Source of the DNA: Acidobacteria bacterium UBA7540
Lineage (GTDB): Bacteria > Acidobacteriota > Terriglobia > UBA7540
Reading direction: 5' to 3'
NCBI GenBank assembly: GCA_002478145.1
Contig: DLMI01000170.1
Coordinates: 95,754-122,218 of the forward strand
DNA: 26,465 bases
Shown here: one piece after another, positions 15,981 to 23,510 of the stretch
How positions within the stretch are numbered: the first letter of the stretch is position 1
Layout: each line of letters opens with the position of its first letter
Program-made: the position numbers and the translations under genes
The notes under the pieces: generated by a model
The model's input: only the letters and a program-made list of their open reading frames with translations
Databases searched by the model: none
What the model was told of the DNA's origin: nothing

Positions 15981-16029
15981 CACGGGGCAAGCCCCGGCCC
16001 TACACGGGATATCAAGGGCGGAGCCCTTG
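15981..16029. repeat. Short palindromic repeat cluster at the 3' end of the propeller gene
   Basis: Two small perfect hairpins: GGGGC-AA-GCCCC (15984-15995) and CAAGGGC-GGA-GCCCTTG (16013-16029). The second supplies the last codons (QGLRP) of the propeller protein. No U-tract follows, so it is more like a REP-type repeat than an intrinsic terminator. Confidence 0.6.
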
Positions 16030-17952
16030 GCTAGTCAGGTTCTGCTCGAGAATGCGAATCAAGCCGTTGTCCGTGCCGATGTACAGGTAGCCGTTGTGGA
16101 CCGCGAGAGCCGTGACGTTGGGCGAGGGCAGGGCCGCGGTGACGTCACTCCAGCGTCCCAGGGCGCGCTCGTAAACGTACAATCCTCTTTCCAGGGTTCC
16201 GGCGTAGACGCGCTGGCCGCTGGCGAGCATGGCGTTGGGATTCACCACGAACGCCCCGGTGGCGTCGGGAAACGTCTCGCAGCGCCCGGTGGCGTCGAGG
16301 CGAAAAATCCCGCCACCGTAACTTCCCACAAACCACTCGTCGCCGACCTGCGCCAGCGCAGTAATCCAGTTAGCTTTTAGCCCGGAGTTTGCCGTGGTGT
16401 AGTTCATGCGCACTTGGCCCTCGTCGAGAACCGAGAGGCCGCCGAGCGTTCCCACAAGCAATTGCGTGCCCTCTGCGCCCAGGGTATAGACGTGATTGTT
16501 TACCAGGCCGTGAAACGCGTAGATGCTGCGCGCGCCGGTAGGTGTAAGAAAAGTGATCCCGGCGGGCGTGGCCAAAGTCATGCCCCCGGGTGTGAGCGCG
16601 ACATCGGTCACATGGTCGGCAATCAAACCCTCGTTGCGCCCCAACACTTCACGCTGTCGGAGGGCCCCATCAAACACCACCAGGCCATTGGCCGTGGCCA
16701 CGTCGGTGGTGTCGTGCTGCGAGTCATGAACGATGCGGTTGACGCAGAAGACGTGCTCGTCTTCGATGTGCGTGGCCCGGTCGCCGGAGGGCGAAAGTAC
16801 ATCGAGGCCGCGATCGAAGTAACCGACCCAGAGGCGGCCGGACGAATCAAAAGCGAGCGCGGAGACGTCACGGTCCGCCAGCAACGTATCTTCGCGTTCG
16901 ATGACGGGCCGCCACGTCCCACCGCGCGGATTGAAGCTATAAAAGCCGCTATCCGTCAGGGCGAAGAGGTTGGTTTCGGCCGAAAGCAGACGCATGATGC
17001 GGCCTGAGATTTCCTGGCCGCGCGGGCGTGGGCCGGCCTTTGAACTTGGGGCGAGTGGGACCTCCAAGATGCCCTCGTCGAGCGTGCCCACGACGAGTGT
17101 CTGGCCATCCGCCAGCAGGGCCCCGGCAAAGAAGCCGGAGGCCAGCACGCGCGTGAACTTGCCGTCCCGGAATTCCGCCACGCCCATGGGGGTGCCCACA
17201 AAGGTCCGCTCGCCGTCAATGGCCAGCGAGAGAACGCGTGGGTCGGGCAGCCCTTCGGCCTCCGCGAAGCGGTCGGCCTGGCCGGCGTGCCAATGGATGA
17301 CACCACCGTCGAGCGTGCCAGCCCAGAGGCTCGAATCGTCCCCCGCCAGCGCCGTGATTTGCAATTTCGTAAGCTGCGGATGGAAGGGTGTGAGGTGTGT
17401 GCCGTCGTAAACCAAGATGCCGCTCTTTTCTGTGCCCAGCAAGAGTCGGCCAGTGGCCAGGGGGAGCACAGCAGTGAGTTGGCGAAGCGGGTTGGCCTCG
17501 GGAAGGATCTGCCGGGAACTCTTCTCGCTGAACGCCAGAACACCTCCGCCTCGAGTGGCCAGGTAGAGTTCCGGCTCCGCGGCGTCTGCGGCGCGACCGA
17601 TGGACATGCCCACCAGCGGCGCAGCGGGAAGCTCCAGGCCGACTCGGTAGCGGGCAACCAGCTTCCCGTCCGGGGAATACTCGGTCAGGCCCGAGGGACC
17701 ACATAGGTACAGCCGACCCTCGAAAAAGGCCGCGTCATTAAAAACCGCAGGGGAACTGATCCACTCGACGCCGGAAGGGACGGCATGGTCCAGGCTCGAC
17801 ACTGTGAATTTCAGGTTTTCCGCTGCGGCCACTTCCTCGGAGGCACGGTGGAGCGCCCGCGACGCCTTCCAGATGGCCAACCCGGCGAACGCCAGAAGGA
17901 TGCACAGGGCAAGACCTATAAGGAGAGGCCACTTCGCTTTGGGCAGTCGCAT
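16012..17952 (-). CDS. Membrane-anchored beta-propeller protein (two-component-regulator-type propeller repeats)
   Basis: Predicted periplasmic propeller held by one N-terminal membrane helix. Seen in 646 aa from the ATG at 17952: basic start RLPKAK, membrane span at about 8-28, then blades with repeated signatures such as LWAGTLDGGVIHW, RLWVGYFDRGLDVL, WFVGSYGGGIFRL, VYAGTLERGLYVY and LYIGTDNGLIRI. These resemble the sensor repeats of hybrid two-component regulators (Reg_prop), but there is no histidine kinase or response-regulator domain, so it is not a complete sensor kinase; a binding or scaffold role is more likely. The frame is open to a TTG at 17979, but a TATAAT overlaps that stretch, so I chose 17952. 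It is the first gene of the envelope cluster. Its last residues come from a palindromic repeat. Confidence 0.88.
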   Translation of the reverse strand: MRLPKAKWPLLIGLALCILLAFAGLAIWKASRALHRASEEVAAAENLKFTVSSLDHAVPSGVEWISSPAVFNDAAFFEGRLYLCGPSGLTEYSPDGKLVARYRVGLELPAAPLVGMSIGRAADAAEPELYLATRGGGVLAFSEKSSRQILPEANPLRQLTAVLPLATGRLLLGTEKSGILVYDGTHLTPFHPQLTKLQITALAGDDSSLWAGTLDGGVIHWHAGQADRFAEAEGLPDPRVLSLAIDGERTFVGTPMGVAEFRDGKFTRVLASGFFAGALLADGQTLVVGTLDEGILEVPLAPSSKAGPRPRGQEISGRIMRLLSAETNLFALTDSGFYSFNPRGGTWRPVIEREDTLLADRDVSALAFDSSGRLWVGYFDRGLDVLSPSGDRATHIEDEHVFCVNRIVHDSQHDTTDVATANGLVVFDGALRQREVLGRNEGLIADHVTDVALTPGGMTLATPAGITFLTPTGARSIYAFHGLVNNHVYTLGAEGTQLLVGTLGGLSVLDEGQVRMNYTTANSGLKANWITALAQVGDEWFVGSYGGGIFRLDATGRCETFPDATGAFVVNPNAMLASGQRVYAGTLERGLYVYERALGRWSDVTAALPSPNVTALAVHNGYLYIGTDNGLIRILEQNLTSQGLRP

Positions 17953-17965
17953 GGCGATTCCACAC

Positions 17966-17996
17966 ATTATAAACCACAATGTTTACTCGAACGCAA
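17966..17996 (-). promoter_or_regulatory. Candidate promoter of the envelope cluster
   Basis: A perfect TATAAT (17971-17966) on the minus strand, with TTGCGT (17996-17991) 19 nt upstream as a poor -35. Transcription would start near 17959, only about 7 nt before the chosen ATG, and no Shine-Dalgarno site fits in that space. Confidence 0.45.
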
Positions 17997-18016
17997 CCAG
18001 GAAGGCCACGGGGTAT

Positions 18017-18073
18017 TGGTGTCATTTGGGATGGGATGGCTTTCGACACGCCCATGTCTCGCAAATGACACCA
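18017..18073. repeat. 57-nt imperfect palindrome
   Basis: TGGTGTCATTTG (18017-18028) and its exact complement CAAATGACACCA (18062-18073) form a 12-bp stem; pairing continues imperfectly inward to a 9-nt loop at 18041-18049. No flanking duplication is seen. It resembles palindromic repeats with GTGTCAT ends that are scattered in many bacterial genomes. Confidence 0.7.
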
Positions 18074-18258
18074 GCACCGGCCACAGCTTACTCGGTTGGG
18101 AGACTCGAAGCCAGCAGGCGGGTGGCAGACGCATTGCGTGCGGCGCGGAGCGAGGACATTAAGTCCGAGATGAGATGACAGTGGCTCTGATCTGAGGTGG
18201 GACTTTCTGTCGTAGGTGGGCGCCTAATTGATCTCGACTGAACAAATTAACCTGCTTT

Positions 18259-18368
18259 TTTTCATATACATTCCCGCTTTTGACGCATAACTACCTTTAT
18301 TTTCACAAACATTCCCGCTTCCTGCCCACTTTTCTACAGCGGTCCTTTGTTTTCATAGACATTCCCGC
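18259..18368. repeat. Three 19-bp direct repeats in an AT-rich patch
   Basis: Copies at 18259-18277, 18300-18318 and 18350-18368 follow the pattern TTTTCAYANACATTCCCGC (second copy TTTTCACAAACATTCCCGC), start-to-start distances 41 and 50 bp. A partial fourth TTCCCGC follows at 18373-18379. Unequal 22- and 31-nt gaps and only three copies argue against CRISPR. Possible readings are binding sites for a regulator or the multi-repeat end of a decayed insertion sequence. Confidence 0.75.
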
Positions 18369-18682
18369 GTCGTTCCCGCAAAAAAAGAATTCTCTTTTCG
18401 CAGTGCATTCGGCGGGGGACAGCCGACCTGCCGCGGCGGGGCAGTCTACAGTTGACAGTGAAAGCCTGCATATGGACTGTTTCCCAGCTCGCACGGCCCG
18501 TCGGATTGAAGGGCCTGCGGGCAAGAGTCCTTTCCCCACCTGCCACGCATTACCTACCACCTACCCCCTCCCCAGCCATACGCTAGCACTGTAGCCGATT
18601 GGTTGGAGTTTGTCAAGCTCCCCTCCTGGTTCAGCAAAATGTGCGACATCTGAGGTTTAGCTACTCGTTTGGAGTCGTTGTC

Positions 18683-18691
18683 TGTGATAAT
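18683..18691 (+). promoter_or_regulatory. Candidate extended -10 promoter of the DUF885 gene
   Basis: TGTGATAAT, an extended -10 (TGn plus GATAAT at 18686-18691), without a recognisable -35. Transcription would start near 18698, about 5 nt before the ATG at 18703, and no Shine-Dalgarno sequence precedes that ATG. Confidence 0.45.
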
Positions 18692-18702
18692 CTACTCCCG
18701 TT

Positions 18703-20478
18703 ATGAGGTGGATTCCTATAGTGCTTCTTGCAATTCCATTGGTGACGATTGCCATTCCAAGGACAGGGGCAGAAACTGCGCTAGAGATGCGTCGCGCTCG
18801 TCTGAGTGCGGCGCTTCAACAAGAGTGGGAATATCAGCTTCAAGTTCACCCTGAGATGGCAACCTATATCGGCGACAACCGATTCAACGACAGGGTGAGC
18901 GATTATTCGGCCAAATTCTTCGCCGAGGACCTGGAGCATGCGAAACAGACGCTGCGGAGCATCGACTCTATCGACACCACCGGTTTCCCAGAGCAAGAAC
19001 AGTTGAATAAGATTCTCCTGGTACGCAGCTTGCGCGAGCAGATCGAATCATCCCGATTCAAAGACTGGGAAATGCCTGTCGACCAGATGAACGGAATCCA
19101 TCTGACCTATGCAACTCTGCCCTCCTCAACGCCCTTTCGCTCGGTGAAGGATTATGAAGACTATCTCTCGCGCCTGCGCCAGCTCCCGCATATTTTCGAA
19201 CAGATCGTAGCGGATATGCAGCTCGGCCTCCGTGACGGTCTGATTCCACCGCGATATCTGCTGGAGAAGGTCGCCCTCCAAGCACAGGATATCGCTGACA
19301 AGTCTCCGCACGACAGCCCATTCACACAGCCTGTGTCGAAGTTCCCCGCGGGCATTTCGGAGGCTGCTCAGAAGCGCCTGCACGATGCCATCCTCGCCGC
19401 GGTGAAGAATGAAGTGGCGCCTGCGTACGCGAATCTTGCCGCCTTTGTACGCACCCAATACGCTCCTAAGGGAGGCACGGAAGTTGGTATTTGGGCATTG
19501 CCAGAGGGTGACGCCCGTTATCGCTTCGACATTCGACAAATGACGACTACCGATTTAGGCCCGGAAGACATCCACGAGCTGGGGCTCAAACAAGTGGCTG
19601 AAATCGAGACCAAGATGCTCGAGATCGCTCACCAGCAGGGCTTCAGCGACTTGGCGAGTTTCAACGAGCACATCCGGAACGATCGCCATCTCTATGCGAG
19701 CTCCGGTCAGCAACTTCTCGGCCTGTACCAACATTACACCGACCAGATGTATTCTAAGCTTCCGCAACTTTTTTCTCATTTGCCAAAGAACAAGCTGGAA
19801 GTAATTCCCATGGAGGCGTTTCGCGCTCCTGATGCCGTCCCTGCCGATTACTCACCCGGAGCCGGTGACGATTCACGCCCTGGCCGCATCAACGTCAATG
19901 AATATAATCCGCAGCATCGGCTCCTGCTCAATGTGGAAGCGATTGCCTATCATGAGGGCATACCTGGCCATCATCTGCAGTTCTCCATCGCGCAGGAACT
20001 GCCGAACCTTCCGCCCTTCCGCAGATTTGCTTCTTACAATGCGTATTCGGAGGGCTGGGCGTTTTACGCGGAGCGACTGGGCAAAGAAGCCGGTTTCTAC
20101 CAAGATCCCTATAGCGAATATGGACGGTTGGAGAATGAGATGTGGCGTTCTGTTCGCCTGGTTGTGGATACAGGTGTGCACTACAAACGCTGGCCGCGCC
20201 AGCAAATGGTGGACTTCTTCCGCCAGCACACCGCCATGGATGAACCCAACATCCAAACCGAAGTGGACCGCTACATCGCGTGGCCCGGGCAGGCGGTGGC
20301 TTATAAGCTCGGTCAGATGAAAATTGTCGAACTGCGCGAACGCGCCCGGGACTCCCTCGGCGACAAATTCGATATTCGCGCCTTTCACGATGCCGTGCTC
20401 GCGGACGGACCGGTCCCCCTCGAGGTGCTCGAAACAAGAATCAATGCCTGGATTGGCTCACAGAAAACAGTCAGATGA
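18703..20478 (+). CDS. DUF885-family exported zinc-dependent peptidase-like protein
   Basis: DUF885 proteins are large helical, presumed metallo-peptidases of the periplasm, with an HExxxGHH-type centre; substrates are mostly unknown. Seen in 591 aa: signal peptide MRWIPIVLLAIPLVTIAIP with a likely cut near residue 23, a long helical body, the motif H417-E-G-I-P-G-H-H424 and the downstream E450-GWAFYAE, which provides the expected further acidic ligand, then DTGVHYKRW and a WPGQAVAYKLGQ segment near the end, both characteristic of the family. No lipobox. All presumed active-site residues are present and the length is normal. The ATG has no Shine-Dalgarno site but sits just after a candidate promoter. 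It is 39 bp from the next gene, which has an unrelated function, so cotranscription is possible but not shown. Confidence 0.93.
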   Translation: MRWIPIVLLAIPLVTIAIPRTGAETALEMRRARLSAALQQEWEYQLQVHPEMATYIGDNRFNDRVSDYSAKFFAEDLEHAKQTLRSIDSIDTTGFPEQEQLNKILLVRSLREQIESSRFKDWEMPVDQMNGIHLTYATLPSSTPFRSVKDYEDYLSRLRQLPHIFEQIVADMQLGLRDGLIPPRYLLEKVALQAQDIADKSPHDSPFTQPVSKFPAGISEAAQKRLHDAILAAVKNEVAPAYANLAAFVRTQYAPKGGTEVGIWALPEGDARYRFDIRQMTTTDLGPEDIHELGLKQVAEIETKMLEIAHQQGFSDLASFNEHIRNDRHLYASSGQQLLGLYQHYTDQMYSKLPQLFSHLPKNKLEVIPMEAFRAPDAVPADYSPGAGDDSRPGRINVNEYNPQHRLLLNVEAIAYHEGIPGHHLQFSIAQELPNLPPFRRFASYNAYSEGWAFYAERLGKEAGFYQDPYSEYGRLENEMWRSVRLVVDTGVHYKRWPRQQMVDFFRQHTAMDEPNIQTEVDRYIAWPGQAVAYKLGQMKIVELRERARDSLGDKFDIRAFHDAVLADGPVPLEVLETRINAWIGSQKTVR

Positions 20479-20517
20479 GTACCAGCCGCATGAGGCTGGA
20501 GAAAGGTCACGAGTCAA

Positions 20518-21561
20518 ATGAAAGCAGCAGTTTTTTACGGGCCGCGAGACGTGCGGATCGAGGATGTTCCGAGGCCCACGGTTGGAACCGGGGAGGTTGT
20601 TTTGCGGGTCCTCCGCTGTTCCGTGTGCGGGACGGACAAGCGCATTTACACCCATGGGCAGAAGAACGTAGTGCCGCCGGCGATTACCGGGCATGAGATT
20701 GTGGGAACCGTTCACGAGATCGGTTCGGGTGTGGGAGGTGGGCTCCACATCGGCCAAAAAGTTGTGGTCGCCACCGTGGTTGGCTGCGGAAGGTGCGTTT
20801 ACTGCCATCGCAAGCAATACAATCTCTGTGACTCCTTCACCGCGCTGGGTTACGATTACGCCGGGGGATTCGCGGAGTACGTCAAGATTCCTGCCCCTGC
20901 GGTGGCGCAAGGCAACGTGATTCCAATTCCGAATTCCATGTCCGTGGAGCGCGCGGCGCTGATCGAACCGCTTTCCTGCGTCCTGAACGGCCAGGAGTAC
21001 TTATCTCCGCAGCCCGCAGATCGCGCCGTGGTCTTCGGAGCGGGGCCCATTGGCCTGATGCACGCCAGCATTTTAAAGGCGCGAGGTTGCGACCCGGTGA
21101 TGGTGGCGGACGTGTCGCAGGAACGTTTGGATTATGTTCGCGAGTTTGGGGTCGGTCTGCCCGTGAATACGTCCGGTGGGGACGCTGTCCGTAAGATTAT
21201 GGAGGCAGGCGGGGAAGAGAAATTCGATGTGGCCATAGTCGCCTGTTCCGTGAAGGCGGCCCAGGCTGATGCGCTGAAGCTGGTTCGCAAGAAGGCGCGA
21301 GTTTCATTCTTTGCCGGCGTGCCCAAGGACGACCCGGTGCTGGGCATCGACACCAATTTCATTCATTACAACGAGATTTCCGTCTTTGGCTGCTTTGCTT
21401 CCAACCTCCAGCACTACCACCAGGCCCTGGAAATGGTCTCCCGCGACGACTTGCCCTGGGATCGCTTCCTGACCCACCGCTTTAAACTGCAAGATATGGT
21501 CAAAGCCTATGCCGTGGTCGAGGCAGGACAAGGAATCAAGGCTGTCATCGATTGCGAATAG
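20518..21561 (+). CDS. Zinc-dependent medium-chain dehydrogenase (sorbitol/threonine dehydrogenase type)
   Basis: NAD(P)-dependent oxidation of an alcohol or polyol in the cytosol. Seen in 347 aa: catalytic zinc ligands C37 (in CGTD), H59-E60 (GHE) and E150 (EPLSC), the structural zinc lobe C90-C93-C96-C104 (GCGRCVYCHRKQYNLC), and the nucleotide fold GAGPIGL (174-180) followed by an acidic residue in ADVSQERL, which favours NAD. The closest relatives by layout are L-iditol/sorbitol and L-threonine dehydrogenases; the exact substrate is not readable. The next gene begins 11 bp after its stop. It starts at ATG 20518 behind a weak AAAGG. Its position before an aldolase/dehydrogenase fusion points to a role in a sugar or polyol pathway. 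Confidence 0.93.
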   Translation: MKAAVFYGPRDVRIEDVPRPTVGTGEVVLRVLRCSVCGTDKRIYTHGQKNVVPPAITGHEIVGTVHEIGSGVGGGLHIGQKVVVATVVGCGRCVYCHRKQYNLCDSFTALGYDYAGGFAEYVKIPAPAVAQGNVIPIPNSMSVERAALIEPLSCVLNGQEYLSPQPADRAVVFGAGPIGLMHASILKARGCDPVMVADVSQERLDYVREFGVGLPVNTSGGDAVRKIMEAGGEEKFDVAIVACSVKAAQADALKLVRKKARVSFFAGVPKDDPVLGIDTNFIHYNEISVFGCFASNLQHYHQALEMVSRDDLPWDRFLTHRFKLQDMVKAYAVVEAGQGIKAVIDCE

Positions 21562-21572
21562 TAACAACGACG

Positions 21573-23510
21573 ATGGATAAAGAATCTCTGGCGCAATTAA
21601 TTGCAATCTCTCGCGCTGTCGGCGCTAATCCGGATTACGTCCAGGCAGGCGGCGGCAACACATCGGTGAAATCTCAGGACGGGCGGACCATGGCCATCAA
21701 GGCCAGCGGTACGCCCCTGACGGCGATGAGTGAGTCCGCCGGCTGGGTGGAACTGGATACGGCTGGAGTCCTGAGCATCTTCGATCGGAAGGACCTTGCC
21801 ACGCTGGAGACGAATGCCCGCGAGGCGCGTGTGCTGCAACATCTGTCCTCCGCAGTCAGCGGCGGCAGCGGGCGGCCATCCGTCGAGACCGCGCTCCACG
21901 CCATGCTCGGCAAGGTGGTCATCCACACCCACCCCGTCGCGGCCAACGCCCTGAATTGCGGGCCGGGGTTGAAGGCCCTGGGGGAGATTACACCGGCGAG
22001 TGAACTCCCGCCGCTCTGGGTGCCGTACACCGACCCCGGCTGGCGCCTCGCAACCACCATCAAGTCTGCTGCTGAGGCTTACGAAAAGAAACACAACCAT
22101 CCCCCGGTTGTCATTTTCATGGAGAACCACGGCCTTCTCGTCTCGGCTCCTGAGGCGCGAGCATGCATGGCGCTCCATCATGAATGGGTGGGACGTTGCG
22201 AGCGGTACTTCCTGCCGGAAGCGCCGCCGGTGCGCGCATCCTCTGGCCTGGATTCTGCGGCCTTACGCAAGGCCATGGTCTCGTTGCGCCGCGCGTGGCG
22301 AGAGGCGCGAGGAGGCGCTCCTTTCGCCCGCTTGACGAATAATACGGAGTTGGCCGGGGCGGCGTGTGACGAGAGGGCGGAGACATTGGCCGGTGGCTCA
22401 CTGACACCCGACCATATTGTTTACACGGGCTCCCGCGCCGTGTTGGGCGAATCACCGGACGAATTGGCCGCGAAGCTGAAACCGGCATTGAGCGAGAAGG
22501 CTCCGCCAAGGGTAGCCATGATTAGAAATGTAGGAACCTTCCTGCTGGCTGAAAACGCTACCCAGCTTGATGCGGCGGAGGCGCTGGGCGTCGCCGCCGC
22601 CAAGATCACGCGTTTGGCAATGGGGCGGGGCGGCGCGCACAACCTCGGCCCGGCTTCCGCCGAATTCATCATCAATTGGGAGGCGGAACACTACCGCTCG
22701 GCTTTATTTGGCGCCGCTGCCGCTCCGCTGGCTCGGAAGGTCGCCTTGGTGACAGGTGCGGCCTCCGGTCTGGGCTGTGGGATTGCCCAGGGTTTGGTCG
22801 AAGCTGGAGCCGCGGTGGCCTTCTGCGACGTTGACGAAAAAGGCGCCGAAGAAGCGGCAGCCACCTCACCGGAACCCTCGCGCGCACTCCCCGTGCACAT
22901 GGACGTCACTGACGAAAGCTCTGTGGCAGGCGCATTTGACACGCTTTTGCGGCATTGGGGAGGTCTGGACATCGTCGTTTGCGCGGCGGGGGTTGCGCCT
23001 GCTTACGAGTTGGTAGACATGCCGGTGAGTAAGTGGCGGCAGGCGCTGGAGATCAACCTCACCGGTTATTTCCTGGTGGCGCGGGAGGCGGCTCGCATCA
23101 TGCGTGCACAGGGTGACGGTGGCGCTATGGTCATCCTTTCCTCAAAGACCGGCTTGGACGCTTCCCGAGCCAACTCTGCTTACAACGCTACGAAAGCTGG
23201 CGAGCTCCACCTGATGCGTGGCTGGGCGCTCGAGCTGGGGGCGGATGGCATCCGCGTCAATGCCCTCGCCCCAGGCAACGTCTTCGAAGGGTCGAAGATC
23301 TGGAACCCGGAGTACATCAAAACCGCCGCCCGCAAGAAGGGGATCAAGCCCGAAGAGGTCATCCCCTACTATGTTTCGCTGACCGCACTGAAGCGCGATA
23401 TCAAGCGCTCGGACGTTGCTGCTGCCGTCGTCTTCCTCTGTTCCGACGCAGCGCGCTGCATCACCGGCCAGACACTGGTGGTGGACAGCGGGCAGGTCAT
23501 GGTTCGATGA
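21573..23510 (+). CDS. Class II aldolase / short-chain dehydrogenase fusion
   Basis: Bifunctional protein of the group that includes rhamnulose-1-phosphate aldolase/lactaldehyde dehydrogenases. Seen in 645 aa: an N-terminal class II aldolase domain (about 1-230) with the GGGNTS motif near the start and zinc-ligand pair H118-T-H120 in VVIHTHP, plus E184-N-H186; a middle linker region; then a complete SDR (about 387-645) with TGAASGLGCG as cofactor loop, a catalytic Ser in ILSSKTG, Y537 and K541 (YNATK), and the family C-terminal VVDSGQVM. Both halves look active. It is slightly shorter than the usual 680-700 aa of the rhamnulose type, so the substrate may differ. The frame is open to a TTG at 21552 overlapping the previous gene; the ATG at 21573 fits the family start better. 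The stop overlaps the next ATG. Confidence 0.92.
   Translation: MDKESLAQLIAISRAVGANPDYVQAGGGNTSVKSQDGRTMAIKASGTPLTAMSESAGWVELDTAGVLSIFDRKDLATLETNAREARVLQHLSSAVSGGSGRPSVETALHAMLGKVVIHTHPVAANALNCGPGLKALGEITPASELPPLWVPYTDPGWRLATTIKSAAEAYEKKHNHPPVVIFMENHGLLVSAPEARACMALHHEWVGRCERYFLPEAPPVRASSGLDSAALRKAMVSLRRAWREARGGAPFARLTNNTELAGAACDERAETLAGGSLTPDHIVYTGSRAVLGESPDELAAKLKPALSEKAPPRVAMIRNVGTFLLAENATQLDAAEALGVAAAKITRLAMGRGGAHNLGPASAEFIINWEAEHYRSALFGAAAAPLARKVALVTGAASGLGCGIAQGLVEAGAAVAFCDVDEKGAEEAAATSPEPSRALPVHMDVTDESSVAGAFDTLLRHWGGLDIVVCAAGVAPAYELVDMPVSKWRQALEINLTGYFLVAREAARIMRAQGDGGAMVILSSKTGLDASRANSAYNATKAGELHLMRGWALELGADGIRVNALAPGNVFEGSKIWNPEYIKTAARKKGIKPEEVIPYYVSLTALKRDIKRSDVAAAVVFLCSDAARCITGQTLVVDSGQVMVR

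Larger units (their letters stand above)
17953..18702. other. Divergent intergenic region, repeat-rich and gene-free
   Basis: About 750 bp between the minus-strand envelope cluster and the plus-strand DUF885 gene. It holds the two candidate promoters, a 57-nt hairpin (18017-18073) and three 19-bp direct repeats (18259-18368), described separately. The part 18240-18400 is noticeably AT-richer than its surroundings. 18400-18650 has scattered low-complexity tracts (for example CCTACCACCTACCCCC) and an orphan TTGACA at 18452. Short open frames here have no family resemblance or ribosome sites, and I do not call them genes. Confidence 0.7.

Noticed and set aside
17804..18178. 124-aa plus-strand open frame across the propeller start
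   Set aside because: Mostly antisense to the propeller gene and running through the 57-nt palindrome; no family resemblance.
18259..18368. Possible short CRISPR array
   Set aside because: Only three imperfect 19-bp copies with unequal 22- and 31-nt gaps and no cas genes in the window.
18452..18480. TTGACA as a promoter -35 box
   Set aside because: No acceptable -10 box at 16-18 nt downstream and no gene start nearby.
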